Shown here piece after piece: positions 1-5,240 of a DNA stretch of 7,011 nt. The position numbers and the translations under genes are program-made. The notes beneath the pieces are model-generated. The model was not told the DNA's origin and ran no database searches. It was given only the letters and a program-made list of their open reading frames with translations. The DNA is taken from assembly GCA_002469805.1 (NCBI GenBank), contig DKNW01000049.1:1-7011 (forward strand), in the 5' to 3' direction. Numbering within the stretch: the first letter of the stretch is position 1; the number at the start of each line of letters is the position of its first letter. Source of the stretch: Rhodobiaceae bacterium UBA7378. Its GTDB lineage: Bacteria > Pseudomonadota > Alphaproteobacteria > RS24.

Positions 1-51
1 TGAAAATTTCACCTGAAAATTATGCGTAAAACCGCGCCAAGAGTTCCGCAC

Positions 52-86
52 AAAAAAAGCACCGATGGGGGAGGGTCCATCGGTGC
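52..86 (-). terminator. Intrinsic terminator of the small-peptide transcript
   Basis: Read on the minus strand this is a perfect 10-bp stem, GCACCGATGG pairing with CCATCGGTGC (59-68 with 77-86), closed by an 8-base loop ACCCTCCC and followed at once by seven T residues (58 to 52). This is the textbook form of a rho-independent terminator. It fixes the direction of transcription as leftwards and ends the unit that starts near 355. Its loop also contains CCTCC, like the three hairpins before it, so it may serve as the last hairpin of the regulatory RNA as well as the terminator. On the plus strand no T-run follows the stem, so it is unlikely to terminate rightward transcription. Confidence 0.92.
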
Positions 87-183
87 CAAATTTGGCCAGG
101 AGGGTGGCCATGAAGGTGCGAAGGGAGGGAACGCACCTAACTCTGTCTTCTGCTGTCTAACGCCTTGGGAGGAGCCCGCTAGA
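52..183 (-). ncRNA. Candidate regulatory RNA: four hairpins with CCUCC loops
   Basis: Starting 3 bases after the stop codon of the small peptide gene, the minus strand forms four successive hairpins. H1: TCTAGCG with CGTTAGA (183-177, 162-156; 7 bp, one G-U), loop containing CTCCTCCC. H2: AGGTGCG with CGCACCT (138-132, 120-114; 7 bp), loop TTCCCTCCCTT. H3: TGGCCA with TGGCCA (110-105, 98-93; 6 bp), loop CCCTCC. H4: the 10-bp terminator, loop ACCCTCCC. All four loops expose CCUCC, complementary to a GGAGG ribosome binding site. Known biology: the CcsR1-4 RNAs of Rhodobacter sphaeroides, part of the alphaproteobacterial cuckoo RNA family, are tandem hairpin RNAs with CCUCCUCCC loops behind a small protein gene. 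Inference: this is a related or convergent RNA, made by processing of the mRNA 3' end or acting as its 3'UTR. H1 has 8 of the 9 bases of the CCUCCUCCC motif. I did not run a folding program or a family search. Confidence 0.5.
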
Positions 184-186
184 TCG

Positions 187-309
187 TTAGATTATGGTGA
201 CGCCTGTAACCATCTGGGTTACAAGCACCAGCCCATAAAGAGCAAGAAGACCGGAGATGAAGGTCGGGCCATCTAAGGTGCGACCAATCTGTTTAAAAAG
301 CTTGCTCAT
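187..309 (-). CDS. Small single-helix membrane peptide, 40 aa, unknown function
   Basis: The predicted peptide has a short basic amphipathic start (MSKLFKQIGR) and then one strongly hydrophobic segment from about residue 17 to the C-terminus at 40, so it is probably a single-pass inner-membrane peptide with almost nothing beyond the helix. The start at 309 is chosen because GAGAG lies about 8 to 9 bases upstream. The frame is open to 390, but starting there would place the start codon upstream of the predicted transcription start. It stops 3 bases before the CCUCC hairpins and shares their terminator. I do not recognise a family. It is not the arginine-rich DUF1127 protein that precedes CcsR RNAs in Rhodobacter. 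It could be a hydrophobic regulator of a membrane complex, a type I toxin-like peptide, or mainly a carrier for the RNA. Promoter, ribosome binding site, terminator and a plausible protein together make it likely real. Confidence 0.6.
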   Translation of the reverse strand: MSKLFKQIGRTLDGPTFISGLLALYGLVLVTQMVTGVTII

Positions 310-331
310 AACTAAATCTCTCATGTCTGTG

Positions 332-355
332 TGTAAGGACATCATCACCCTTACA
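332..355 (-). other. Hairpin at the predicted 5' end of the small-peptide mRNA
   Basis: On the minus strand TGTAAGG (355-349) pairs with CCTTACA (338-332), a perfect 7-bp stem with a 10-base loop. The predicted transcription start, 7 bases after the -10 element, falls at about 355, so the stem would begin at the first nucleotides of the transcript. Hairpins at the extreme 5' end are known to protect RNAs against 5'-end-dependent decay. That role here is inferred and depends on the promoter call. The stem ends 22 bases before the start codon and leaves the ribosome binding site free. Confidence 0.4.
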
Positions 356-361
356 AAAATC

Positions 362-390
362 AATATAGGGCACTTGCAAATAAAAAACAA
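362..390 (-). promoter_or_regulatory. Sigma-70-like promoter of the small-peptide/CCUCC RNA unit
   Basis: On the minus strand TTGTTT (390-385) and TATATT (367-362) are separated by exactly 17 bases. The -10 element matches the consensus at 5 of 6 positions; the -35 element keeps only the TTG core. Transcription would start near 355, giving a leader of about 46 bases before the ATG at 309 and a transcript of about 300 bases up to the terminator. The sequence just upstream is very AT-rich, with A/T tracts that could act as an UP element, and it includes the operator-like repeat at 391-412. An alternative stress-sigma (RpoH-type) reading cannot be excluded. Confidence 0.5.
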
Positions 391-412
391 TGAATATTTT
401 AAAATTTATTCA
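391..412. promoter_or_regulatory. Operator-like inverted repeat abutting the small-peptide promoter
   Basis: Perfect half-sites TGAATA and TATTCA are separated by 10 bases, giving a 22-bp inverted repeat whose edge touches the -35 element of the minus-strand promoter. When the second copy (1272-1293) is read on the opposite strand, the two agree at 18 of 22 positions: TGAATATTTTA, four differing bases, then TTATTCA. That copy lies in the promoter of the adjacent TetR-family gene. The inference is that this is a binding site for that TetR protein. Placed upstream of -35, it could block an UP element or support activation. The region is AT-rich, which raises the chance of accidental similarity, but not easily to this level. 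Confidence 0.5.
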
Positions 413-492
413 ATATTTTTTGTTAAGCTTTCGTGACAAACCCTTTTTTGCCTAAATACAACAAACTTTATTCAATTTTCGTGCCAAAACCC
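405..492. repeat. Partly duplicated AT-rich regulatory block
   Basis: Two copies of a two-part motif lie in the same order. TTTATTCAAT occurs at 405-414 and 467-476. TTTCGTGACAAACCC at 429-443 matches TTTCGTGCCAAAACCC at 477-492 apart from one substitution and one inserted A. The parts are 14 bases apart in the first copy and adjacent in the second. Each copy includes the TATTCA half-site of the operator-like repeat. The block lies upstream of the small-peptide promoter and contains no plausible gene. It may be a degenerate duplication of a regulatory region. Confidence 0.45.
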
Positions 493-597
493 GTGACTCG
501 AAAGCAGAGCTGCACGCCCTGACACCCCTTTTAACGGGGATCGGCTTAAAAATCCGTCAATTTAAGAATTTAAAGGCGAACGGGCGCTTTGACCGCC
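493..597. other. Intergenic stretch downstream of the tetR-type gene; no gene seen
   Basis: Between the duplicated block and the stop codon of the TetR-family gene I see no coding frame with a ribosome binding site. A short GC hairpin on the minus strand (GGGCG with CGCCC, 598-594 and 586-582) touches the tetR-type stop codon, but GTTCGCC rather than a T-run follows, so it is at best a weak terminator. A 4-bp CCCC/GGGG inverted repeat (525-528, 536-539) is too short to interpret. Read-through from the TetR-family gene into the small-peptide unit is therefore possible. Confidence 0.4.
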
Positions 598-1248
598 CTA
601 GACCGCCTGATCGAACGCGGCTTCTACCGGCACTGATGTGGGGGGAAGCGTTTCCTGATTGGTTTTATTGGTGAGCCCACGCACCAGCAGGGTCAATACG
701 TAGCACAATTCTCGCTCAAGCTCTTCGAGCGTCTGGTTGGTAAATAATTGCGTGTATCGATATTTGAGGGTCGCCGAATGCACAGCGATTGTGGCATGGG
801 TAATATTATCGAGTTCGAACTCGCCGGTTTGAGCACCATCGCGCAAAATACGCTGAAATATGCGACGTTCACGGCGCAAACTCTCAATTTGAAATTGCGG
901 ACGCTCCTGCACGACGACTTGCGCTAGCTCTAGCACGCGTGGTTGATTTTCGAGCATATGAAACGTGTGGCGCATATCTGCGAAAACAACTTCTTCCAAA
1001 CGCTGGCGCGAATTGCGAAAAGGACATTCCAAAACCGCTTCCATACGCTCAACAGTTGTCAGCGCCTCACGCCGGGCAATTTCAGCGGCAATGTCGATTT
1101 TGCCTTTAAAAAAACGGTAAATATTGCCCGGAGACATGTCGCAATCAGCGGCCAGCTCGGCAATGGTGGTCTTCGCATATCCATAATGCAAAAAGCGCTC
1201 GACGGCAGCGTCAATGATCTTTTCGCGGACTTTTTCAGGCTCACTCAT
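598..1248 (-). CDS. TetR/AcrR-family transcriptional regulator, 216 aa
   Basis: A cytoplasmic DNA-binding regulator, normally a dimer that leaves its operator when a ligand binds. Residues 8-50 form the typical TetR N-terminal domain: VREKIIDAAVERFLHYGY followed by the helix-turn-helix TTIAELAADCDMSPGNIYRFF (27-47). The rest is an all-helical ligand-binding domain too variable for me to assign a ligand. The ATG at 1248 is required to keep helix 1 complete. The ribosome binding site GGAGGG directly touches this ATG, an unusually short spacing, and the predicted leader is only about 12 bases, so expression may be low. The length of 216 residues is normal. The gene is divergent from gpsA and on the same strand as the small-peptide unit. 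Operator-like repeats in its own promoter and in front of that unit suggest autoregulation and control of the unit. The family call is firm; the targets are inferred. Confidence 0.95.
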   Translation of the reverse strand: MSEPEKVREKIIDAAVERFLHYGYAKTTIAELAADCDMSPGNIYRFFKGKIDIAAEIARREALTTVERMEAVLECPFRNSRQRLEEVVFADMRHTFHMLENQPRVLELAQVVVQERPQFQIESLRRERRIFQRILRDGAQTGEFELDNITHATIAVHSATLKYRYTQLFTNQTLEELERELCYVLTLLVRGLTNKTNQETLPPTSVPVEAAFDQAV

Positions 1249-1267
1249 CCCTCCAGTATATTATGAA

Positions 1268-1296
1268 ATTATGAATAATCAATAAAATATTCACAA
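1268..1296 (-). promoter_or_regulatory. Promoter of the TetR-family gene
   Basis: On the minus strand TTGTGA (1296-1291) and CATAAT (1273-1268) are 17 bases apart, matching the sigma-70 consensus at 4 of 6 and 5 of 6 positions. Transcription would start near 1261, about 12 bases before the ATG, so the leader contains little more than the GGAGGG ribosome binding site. A second CATAAT (1265-1260) lies 8 bases downstream but lacks a convincing -35. The operator-like repeat fills the spacer and overlaps both elements, the geometry expected for repression by promoter occlusion. Confidence 0.6.
1272..1293. promoter_or_regulatory. Operator-like inverted repeat in the tetR-type promoter
   Basis: Half-sites TGAATA (1272-1277) and TATTCA (1288-1293) with a 10-base spacer occupy the space between -35 and -10 of the regulator's own promoter. 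TetR-family repressors commonly bind such palindromes to control themselves. The same 22-bp arrangement recurs at 391-412 with 18 of 22 bases identical on the opposite strand. The outer bases TGAAT and ATTCA resemble those of the operator of the TetR-type FadR of Bacillus subtilis, but that site is shorter, so no ligand should be inferred from the resemblance. Confidence 0.6.
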
Positions 1297-1446
1297 GCCC
1301 GTTGATAAGTCAGCGCACCAGCATCACCGCCTATCTGACCTATCCGGTTTAAGTAAGGCCGCACCAACTGGCGCTTGCACCGGCAGACGGGCTAGGCTAG
1401 CAAAGAATGGACAAGCCTGTGGTTTCCCAAAAAAGGGGTGCAGAAC

Positions 1447-2451
1447 ATGACCATGAAAATTGGCGTTGCCGGTGGCGGCGCGTGGGGCACTGCATTAGCC
1501 TGCGTTCTCGCCCGCAAAACACCCGAAGCTGTTCCGATCACTGTTCCGATCTATGTGCATGAGCCGCGCACGGTCGAGAATATTAACCAGCATCGGGAAA
1601 ATATCGACTTTCTCCCCGATCAGCCGCTGCCCGAAAACCTACAGGCAAGCGATGACATGCACGCGCTGGCGGCGTGCGATAGCGTTCTAATGGTCACTCC
1701 AGCGCAATTTGCCCGCCACACGATCGAGACGCTGGCCACAATTTTGCCCACCCATGCATCGTTGGTTCTATGTGCTAAGGGGGTCGAACGCGGGTCTTTA
1801 AAATTCATGTCGCAAGTCGCGGCCGAATTTCTGCCGGAAGATCGATTGGCTGTGCTGTCGGGGCCCAGCTTCGCGGCAGATGTCGCTGCCGGGTTGCCAA
1901 CCGCTGTCACGCTGGCTTGCGCGGATGCGGTCCAGGGCGCAGGCTTATGCGCGGCATTGGAACGCCCGGGCTTTCGCCCTTATTTGTCGGACGATGTTTT
2001 GGGGGCTGAAATTGGCGGAGCAGTTAAAAATGTGCTGGCCATTGCCTGTGGCATCGTGCGGGGAAAAAAGCTGGGCGAAAGCGCGCGCGCCGCGCTGACA
2101 TCGCGCGGGTTTGCCGAAATGCAACGCCTTGGCATGGCTCTCGGCGCGCGCGCCGAAACCCTCTCCGGACTTTCGGGGCTTGGCGATCTCGTGCTGACAT
2201 GCGCCAGCACAACATCACGCAATTTTTCATTGGGCGTCGCGCTTGGTGAAGGTAGCAAGGCGGCTGATATTCTAGGCCAGCGCGTGTCCGTCAGCGAAGG
2301 GGCCTCGAGTGCGCAAGCCGTGTGTGCACTGGCAGCGCGCCATGATGTAGAAATGCCGATTTGCACCGCCGTAAACGATGTTCTAGCGGAGACGTGCAGC
2401 GTCGACACGGCCATTGAAAGGCTGATGTCGCGCCCGCTGGCACGCGAATAG
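1447..2451 (+). CDS. gpsA: NAD(P)-dependent glycerol-3-phosphate dehydrogenase
   Basis: Cytosolic enzyme that reduces dihydroxyacetone phosphate to sn-glycerol 3-phosphate, the backbone for phospholipids. From the ATG at 1447 the protein has 334 residues, the normal family length. It shows the N-terminal dinucleotide-binding loop GVAGGGAWG (6-14), CAKG (109-112), SGPSFA (138-143), the active-site lysine in GGAVKNVLA (Lys194), TSRGFAEM (218-225), SGLGDLVLTC (243-252) and the SRN substrate-binding motif (257-259). The start at 1447 is preferred over the GTG at 1438 because AAGGGG (1433-1438) lies 8 bases upstream of it; the ATG at 1453 is also possible. In many Alphaproteobacteria gpsA is preceded by tsaD; here a divergent regulator takes that place, while the YciI-like and EVE genes follow as usual. 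I see no intact strong promoter upstream. Confidence 0.97.
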   Translation: MTMKIGVAGGGAWGTALACVLARKTPEAVPITVPIYVHEPRTVENINQHRENIDFLPDQPLPENLQASDDMHALAACDSVLMVTPAQFARHTIETLATILPTHASLVLCAKGVERGSLKFMSQVAAEFLPEDRLAVLSGPSFAADVAAGLPTAVTLACADAVQGAGLCAALERPGFRPYLSDDVLGAEIGGAVKNVLAIACGIVRGKKLGESARAALTSRGFAEMQRLGMALGARAETLSGLSGLGDLVLTCASTTSRNFSLGVALGEGSKAADILGQRVSVSEGASSAQAVCALAARHDVEMPICTAVNDVLAETCSVDTAIERLMSRPLARE

Positions 2452-2501
2452 CAACGAGAAATGGCCCATAATCAGCGGCTGAATGTGACCATATTGCCTG
2501 A

Positions 2502-2530
2502 TTGAGCGCACCGGCCTGCTCTGCTAGTTT
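2502..2530 (+). promoter_or_regulatory. Possible internal promoter before the YciI-like gene
   Basis: TTGAGC (2502-2507) and TAGTTT (2525-2530) are 17 bases apart in the 106-base gap after gpsA. The -35 matches at TTGA and the -10 is poor. It could drive the downstream YciI-like, EVE, Rieske and MFS genes separately from gpsA. No terminator-like hairpin is visible in the gap, so read-through from gpsA also remains likely. Weak call. Confidence 0.25.
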
Positions 2531-2557
2531 AGTGGCGTAATTGTTGGAGTTCAGAAT

Positions 2558-2857
2558 ATGTTTTGTCTTATCTGTATGGATCGCCCCGAGTCTGAAGATT
2601 TGCGGCTTGCCACCCGTCCCGACCATATTGCGTATGTTCAAGAGAGCGGCAAAGTTGCGATGGGGGGGCCGTTTCTGGGCGAAGACGGCAAGACCATGAT
2701 CGGCTCTTTAATTGTGCTCAATGTCGATAGCCGCGCCGAGGCTGAAAGCTGGGCCCATGGTGACCCCTATGCCAAGGCCGGATTGTTCGACCGGGTGGAA
2801 ATCCACCCTTGGAAGCATTTGCTGGGCGGGCTAACCGATGCACAAACAGCGCGGTAG
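2558..2857 (+). CDS. YciI-like family protein, 99 aa
   Basis: A small cytosolic protein of the YciI family, which has a ferredoxin-like (dimeric alpha/beta barrel) fold. Several members have unknown substrates, so no reaction is assigned. The family His-Asp pair is visible as RPDHIAYV (His23) and HGDPYAKAGLF (Asp69), along with GGPF (36-39) and the C-terminal VEIHPWKH segment (80-87). TTGGAG lies 8 bases before the ATG, so the start is secure. Its length is typical. It follows gpsA and precedes the EVE-domain gene, an arrangement I recall from other Alphaproteobacteria, which suggests a housekeeping role rather than recent acquisition. Confidence 0.9.
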   Translation: MFCLICMDRPESEDLRLATRPDHIAYVQESGKVAMGGPFLGEDGKTMIGSLIVLNVDSRAEAESWAHGDPYAKAGLFDRVEIHPWKHLLGGLTDAQTAR

Positions 2858-2919
2858 CAAGCTGAGTGCGTTTACGGGACAATGCATCAATTAACCAGGC
2901 AGACAGGGAACAACAAGTT

Positions 2920-3372
2920 ATGGCGCAGCCTCGGGTCCAGTTCTGGCTTTTTAAATCTGAACCAAACACGTGGTCGTGGAACGACCAGTGCGCGCGGGGC
3001 ACCATGGGCGAACACTGGGACGGCGTGCGCAATTTCCTGGCCAATAAGAACATGAAAACAATGGCGATCGGTGATCGCGGGTTTTTCTATCATTCGGTAA
3101 ACGAAAAACGCATCATGGGAACGGTGCAGGTGATCCGCGAACATTACCCAGACCACACTGACCCTAAAGGCCGCTTCGGCATGGTCGATATTATGGCACT
3201 GGAAACGGCGCCACACCACGTCACCTTAGCTGAGGTCAAAGAGGAGCCCAAACTGGCAGATATGGCCCTGGTGACAAACTCGCGCTTGTCGGTGCAACCG
3301 GTGACGCCGGCGCAGTGGAAACTGGTCTGCAAAATGGCTGGGCTGGACCCGAACCGCGATAAACCGGCCTGA
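2920..3372 (+). CDS. EVE-domain (PUA-like) protein, 150 aa
   Basis: A single EVE domain fills the protein. EVE is a PUA-superfamily fold, and known members bind modified bases in DNA or RNA; the bacterial stand-alone form is related to human THYN1. Family signatures are WLFKSEP (9-15), WDGVRN (33-38), the GDRGFFYHS segment (51-59), GTVQV (67-71) and SRLSVQPV (121-128). The start at 2920 is chosen because AGGGA lies 10 bases upstream and the domain begins within 8 residues of it. A GTG at 2866 in the same frame would add 18 unconserved residues and has no good ribosome binding site. It is 62 bases after the YciI-like gene, and its stop is 3 bases before the Rieske start. The ligand here is unknown. 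Confidence 0.93.
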   Translation: MAQPRVQFWLFKSEPNTWSWNDQCARGTMGEHWDGVRNFLANKNMKTMAIGDRGFFYHSVNEKRIMGTVQVIREHYPDHTDPKGRFGMVDIMALETAPHHVTLAEVKEEPKLADMALVTNSRLSVQPVTPAQWKLVCKMAGLDPNRDKPA

Positions 3373-3375
3373 CGT

Positions 3376-3867
3376 ATGCGCGGCGCCGACATTTGGCTGC
3401 CTCCGCGTGGGACGGTTATTTGCCCTGCCAGCGCGATAGAACACGATGAAACGCGGGGCTTTGTGCTCACTGCCTCTGATAGCGTTCCCAACATCGCGAC
3501 CGATAAAGACAAGCGCCTTGATATGTTTATCTGGCACACACAAGGCCATTTCTACGGCTTTGTGAATAGCTGCCCACATCTGGGCCTACCGCTGGAAACC
3601 TTCCCCGATCGATTTTTGAACGCGATGGGTAACGCGCTCATCTGTTCGGCTCATGGTGCCCAGTTCGACGCAACGGGGGCCTGCTTCGCCGGTCCGTGTT
3701 CGGGCGACAACCTCATCCGGCTCGAACTGGCACTCGTGCCGCAACCCGCCGATCCCTCAGATGCCGCCCCTCTAGACGCAAGCCTTAAAGCGGGGAGCCC
3801 CCCGCAGAATGCAGCAGCTCATGCGGATAAAAATATTGTGCTGATCGGCCTCCTCGCGCATAGTTAA
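3376..3867 (+). CDS. Stand-alone Rieske [2Fe-2S] protein, 163 aa
   Basis: A soluble Rieske-fold protein with both cluster-binding motifs: CPHLG (Cys66, His68) and CSAHG (Cys90, His93). The two cysteines and two histidines are the ligands of a [2Fe-2S] cluster, so a role in electron transfer is likely. There is no signal peptide or membrane anchor, which argues against the cytochrome bc1 Rieske subunit, and no catalytic oxygenase domain. It may be a Rieske ferredoxin; the partner is unknown. The 60-residue C-terminal tail after about residue 110 is rich in Ala, Pro and Asp and looks disordered, but ends in a short hydrophobic stretch (NIVLIGLL). The ATG lies 3 bases after the EVE stop and has no clear ribosome binding site, suggesting translational coupling. 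Confidence 0.87.
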   Translation: MRGADIWLPPRGTVICPASAIEHDETRGFVLTASDSVPNIATDKDKRLDMFIWHTQGHFYGFVNSCPHLGLPLETFPDRFLNAMGNALICSAHGAQFDATGACFAGPCSGDNLIRLELALVPQPADPSDAAPLDASLKAGSPPQNAAAHADKNIVLIGLLAHS

Positions 3868-3888
3868 AACGCACAGGGGGGGTGTTTA

Positions 3889-5205
3889 ATGTCACAATCA
3901 GATTTGTCGGGCGTGCCGGCCGAGCGCGAAGCACATAGCCGCGACTATGCAGTTTTATGCTTTCTCACCATTATTAATGTCATGAACTTTGTCGACCGGC
4001 AGTTGCTTGCCAGTTTCGCCAATTTTATTGTGCCAGACCTCGGATTATCCAACACACAGTTCGGGCTCCTGACGGGGTTCGCCTTCATCGTATTTTATTC
4101 GGTCATGGGCTTATTTATGGGCACGCTGGCCGACCGGCTTCACCGCCCACGCCTTCTGGCATTCGGCCTTGCGCTGTGGAGCGGCCTAACTGCTGCTTCG
4201 GGCTTGGCAAAAGGGTTTGTGACCATGTTGATCCCGCGCATGTTAATCGGCATTGGCGAAAGTGTTGCCACGCCGACTGCCATGTCGATGCTCGCCGACC
4301 GTTTCCCCTCACGCCAGCTTGGTTTCGCTGCGGGCTTTTATTATATGGGCGTGCCGATCGGCGTGGCAGCCAGCCTGCTAATCGCAGGCTATCTAGGCCC
4401 GGCTATTGGCTGGCGGGCCTGTTTTTATCTGCTGGGTGGCCTCGGATTGATTTTTGCGGTTGGGCTTCTGTTTCTGGGTGAAACACCACGCAAGGGGCTT
4501 GGCGATGCCGCGCCGGAAAAAATGAAATTCAAAGAAATTATCAAAATCCTGCGCGCCTCGCTGACACGGTCGCCCGCCTTGATCTGCACTATTGGCGGCG
4601 GTGTGGCGTTTCACTTTATTTTAGGTGCCGCTGCTTTCGACCAGTTGTGGTTCGTCAATGAGCGCGGCTTCGAACGCGCCGAGATTGCTCGTCATTCAGG
4701 CTGGCTTGCCGCCGCGGGTGGCATACTCGGCAATTTACTCGGGGGCTGGCTGGGCGATAAGTGGCAACAGAAATTTAAAACCGGCCGCCCAATGTTCTTG
4801 TTCTGGACATCGCTTTTGCTGTCGCCCTTCGCGATTGCCTACCGGCTCGTGCCCGCCGAACACATTTTGTTTGATCTCGGCATTTTCCTTGGCTTTGTGC
4901 AGCTTGGCCTGTTTTACGGCCCGACATTCTCAACGGTGCAGGAGCTGGTACCACCGAATATTCGTGCCACCGTCGTTGCCTTTTATATATTGAGCCTGAA
5001 CCTGATCGGTCTAGGTATCGGCATTACTGGCGGCGGCATTTTGGCCGACTATATGACAGCGCAAGGGCATCCTGAGCCTTATACGGTCACGCTGTTGGTG
5101 TTCACCATGCTGTCAATGCTGGCCATACCGCTCATGTATGTTGCCGGCAAACGCTTCCATGCGGATCGCGCGCGGCTGTTTGATGAGGGACTATTGGCAA
5201 GGTAG
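3889..5205 (+). CDS. MFS transporter, Spinster-like, 438 aa
   Basis: An inner-membrane secondary transporter with about 12 predicted hydrophobic segments. The first helix carries NFVDRQ (33-38), typical of Spinster-like MFS members. MFS motif A follows between helices 2 and 3 as GTLADRLHRPRLL (78-90), and a degenerate second copy GGWLGDKWQQK (285-295) lies in the C-terminal half. RMLIGIGES (117-125) matches the helix 4 signature, and VQELVPPNIRA (350-360) is common in this subfamily. A hydrophilic loop at about 200-222 separates the two halves. The substrate cannot be told; related members handle organic acids, lipids or drugs. The start is supported by a strong G-rich ribosome binding site (AGGGGGG, about 8 bases upstream). 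It lies 21 bases after the Rieske gene, so the two are probably co-transcribed. Acetyl-CoA synthetase downstream makes an organic acid conceivable, but that is only context. Confidence 0.94.
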   Translation: MSQSDLSGVPAEREAHSRDYAVLCFLTIINVMNFVDRQLLASFANFIVPDLGLSNTQFGLLTGFAFIVFYSVMGLFMGTLADRLHRPRLLAFGLALWSGLTAASGLAKGFVTMLIPRMLIGIGESVATPTAMSMLADRFPSRQLGFAAGFYYMGVPIGVAASLLIAGYLGPAIGWRACFYLLGGLGLIFAVGLLFLGETPRKGLGDAAPEKMKFKEIIKILRASLTRSPALICTIGGGVAFHFILGAAAFDQLWFVNERGFERAEIARHSGWLAAAGGILGNLLGGWLGDKWQQKFKTGRPMFLFWTSLLLSPFAIAYRLVPAEHILFDLGIFLGFVQLGLFYGPTFSTVQELVPPNIRATVVAFYILSLNLIGLGIGITGGGILADYMTAQGHPEPYTVTLLVFTMLSMLAIPLMYVAGKRFHADRARLFDEGLLAR

Positions 5206-5213
5206 TTTTTTCG

Positions 5214-5240
5214 CGTGCATGGCATTATTTTCCATGTACG
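5214..5240 (+). other. Hairpin between the MFS gene and acs
   Basis: CGTGCATGG (5214-5222) pairs with CCATGTACG (5232-5240) over 9 bp with one G-U pair and a 9-base loop. It begins 8 bases after the MFS stop codon but is followed by ACAATAAG rather than a T-run. It could stabilise the MFS mRNA 3' end or be a weak terminator. Its right arm overlaps the first 12-bp repeat, so as DNA it could equally be part of a protein-binding region. Confidence 0.35.

Noticed and set aside
22..276. An 84-codon open frame on the plus strand across the left end
   Set aside because: It runs through the minus-strand terminator, hairpin array and small-peptide gene, has no ribosome binding site, and its composition does not look like a protein.
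187..309. Calling the peptide DUF1127/CcaF1 by analogy with the CcsR locus
   Set aside because: It lacks the arginine-rich DUF1127 sequence and is a hydrophobic helix, so only the layout is analogous.
187..390. Longer 67-residue version of the small peptide starting at 390
   Set aside because: Its first codons would lie inside the predicted promoter, upstream of the likely transcription start; the ATG at 309 has a ribosome binding site.
582..598. Intrinsic terminator for the TetR-family gene
   Set aside because: The stem is only 5 bp and no T-run follows on the minus strand.
943..1266. 107-codon open frame on the plus strand
   Set aside because: It is antisense to the conserved TetR DNA-binding domain and shows no family features.
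1438..1446. GTG start for gpsA
   Set aside because: It overlaps the G-rich ribosome binding site that serves the ATG at 1447.
1980..2414. 144-codon open frame on the minus strand
   Set aside because: It is antisense to well-conserved gpsA codons; a shadow frame in GC-rich coding DNA with no ribosome binding site or recognisable domain.
2866..2919. Upstream GTG start for the EVE protein
   Set aside because: It would add 18 unconserved residues without a ribosome binding site; the EVE domain starts just after the ATG at 2920.
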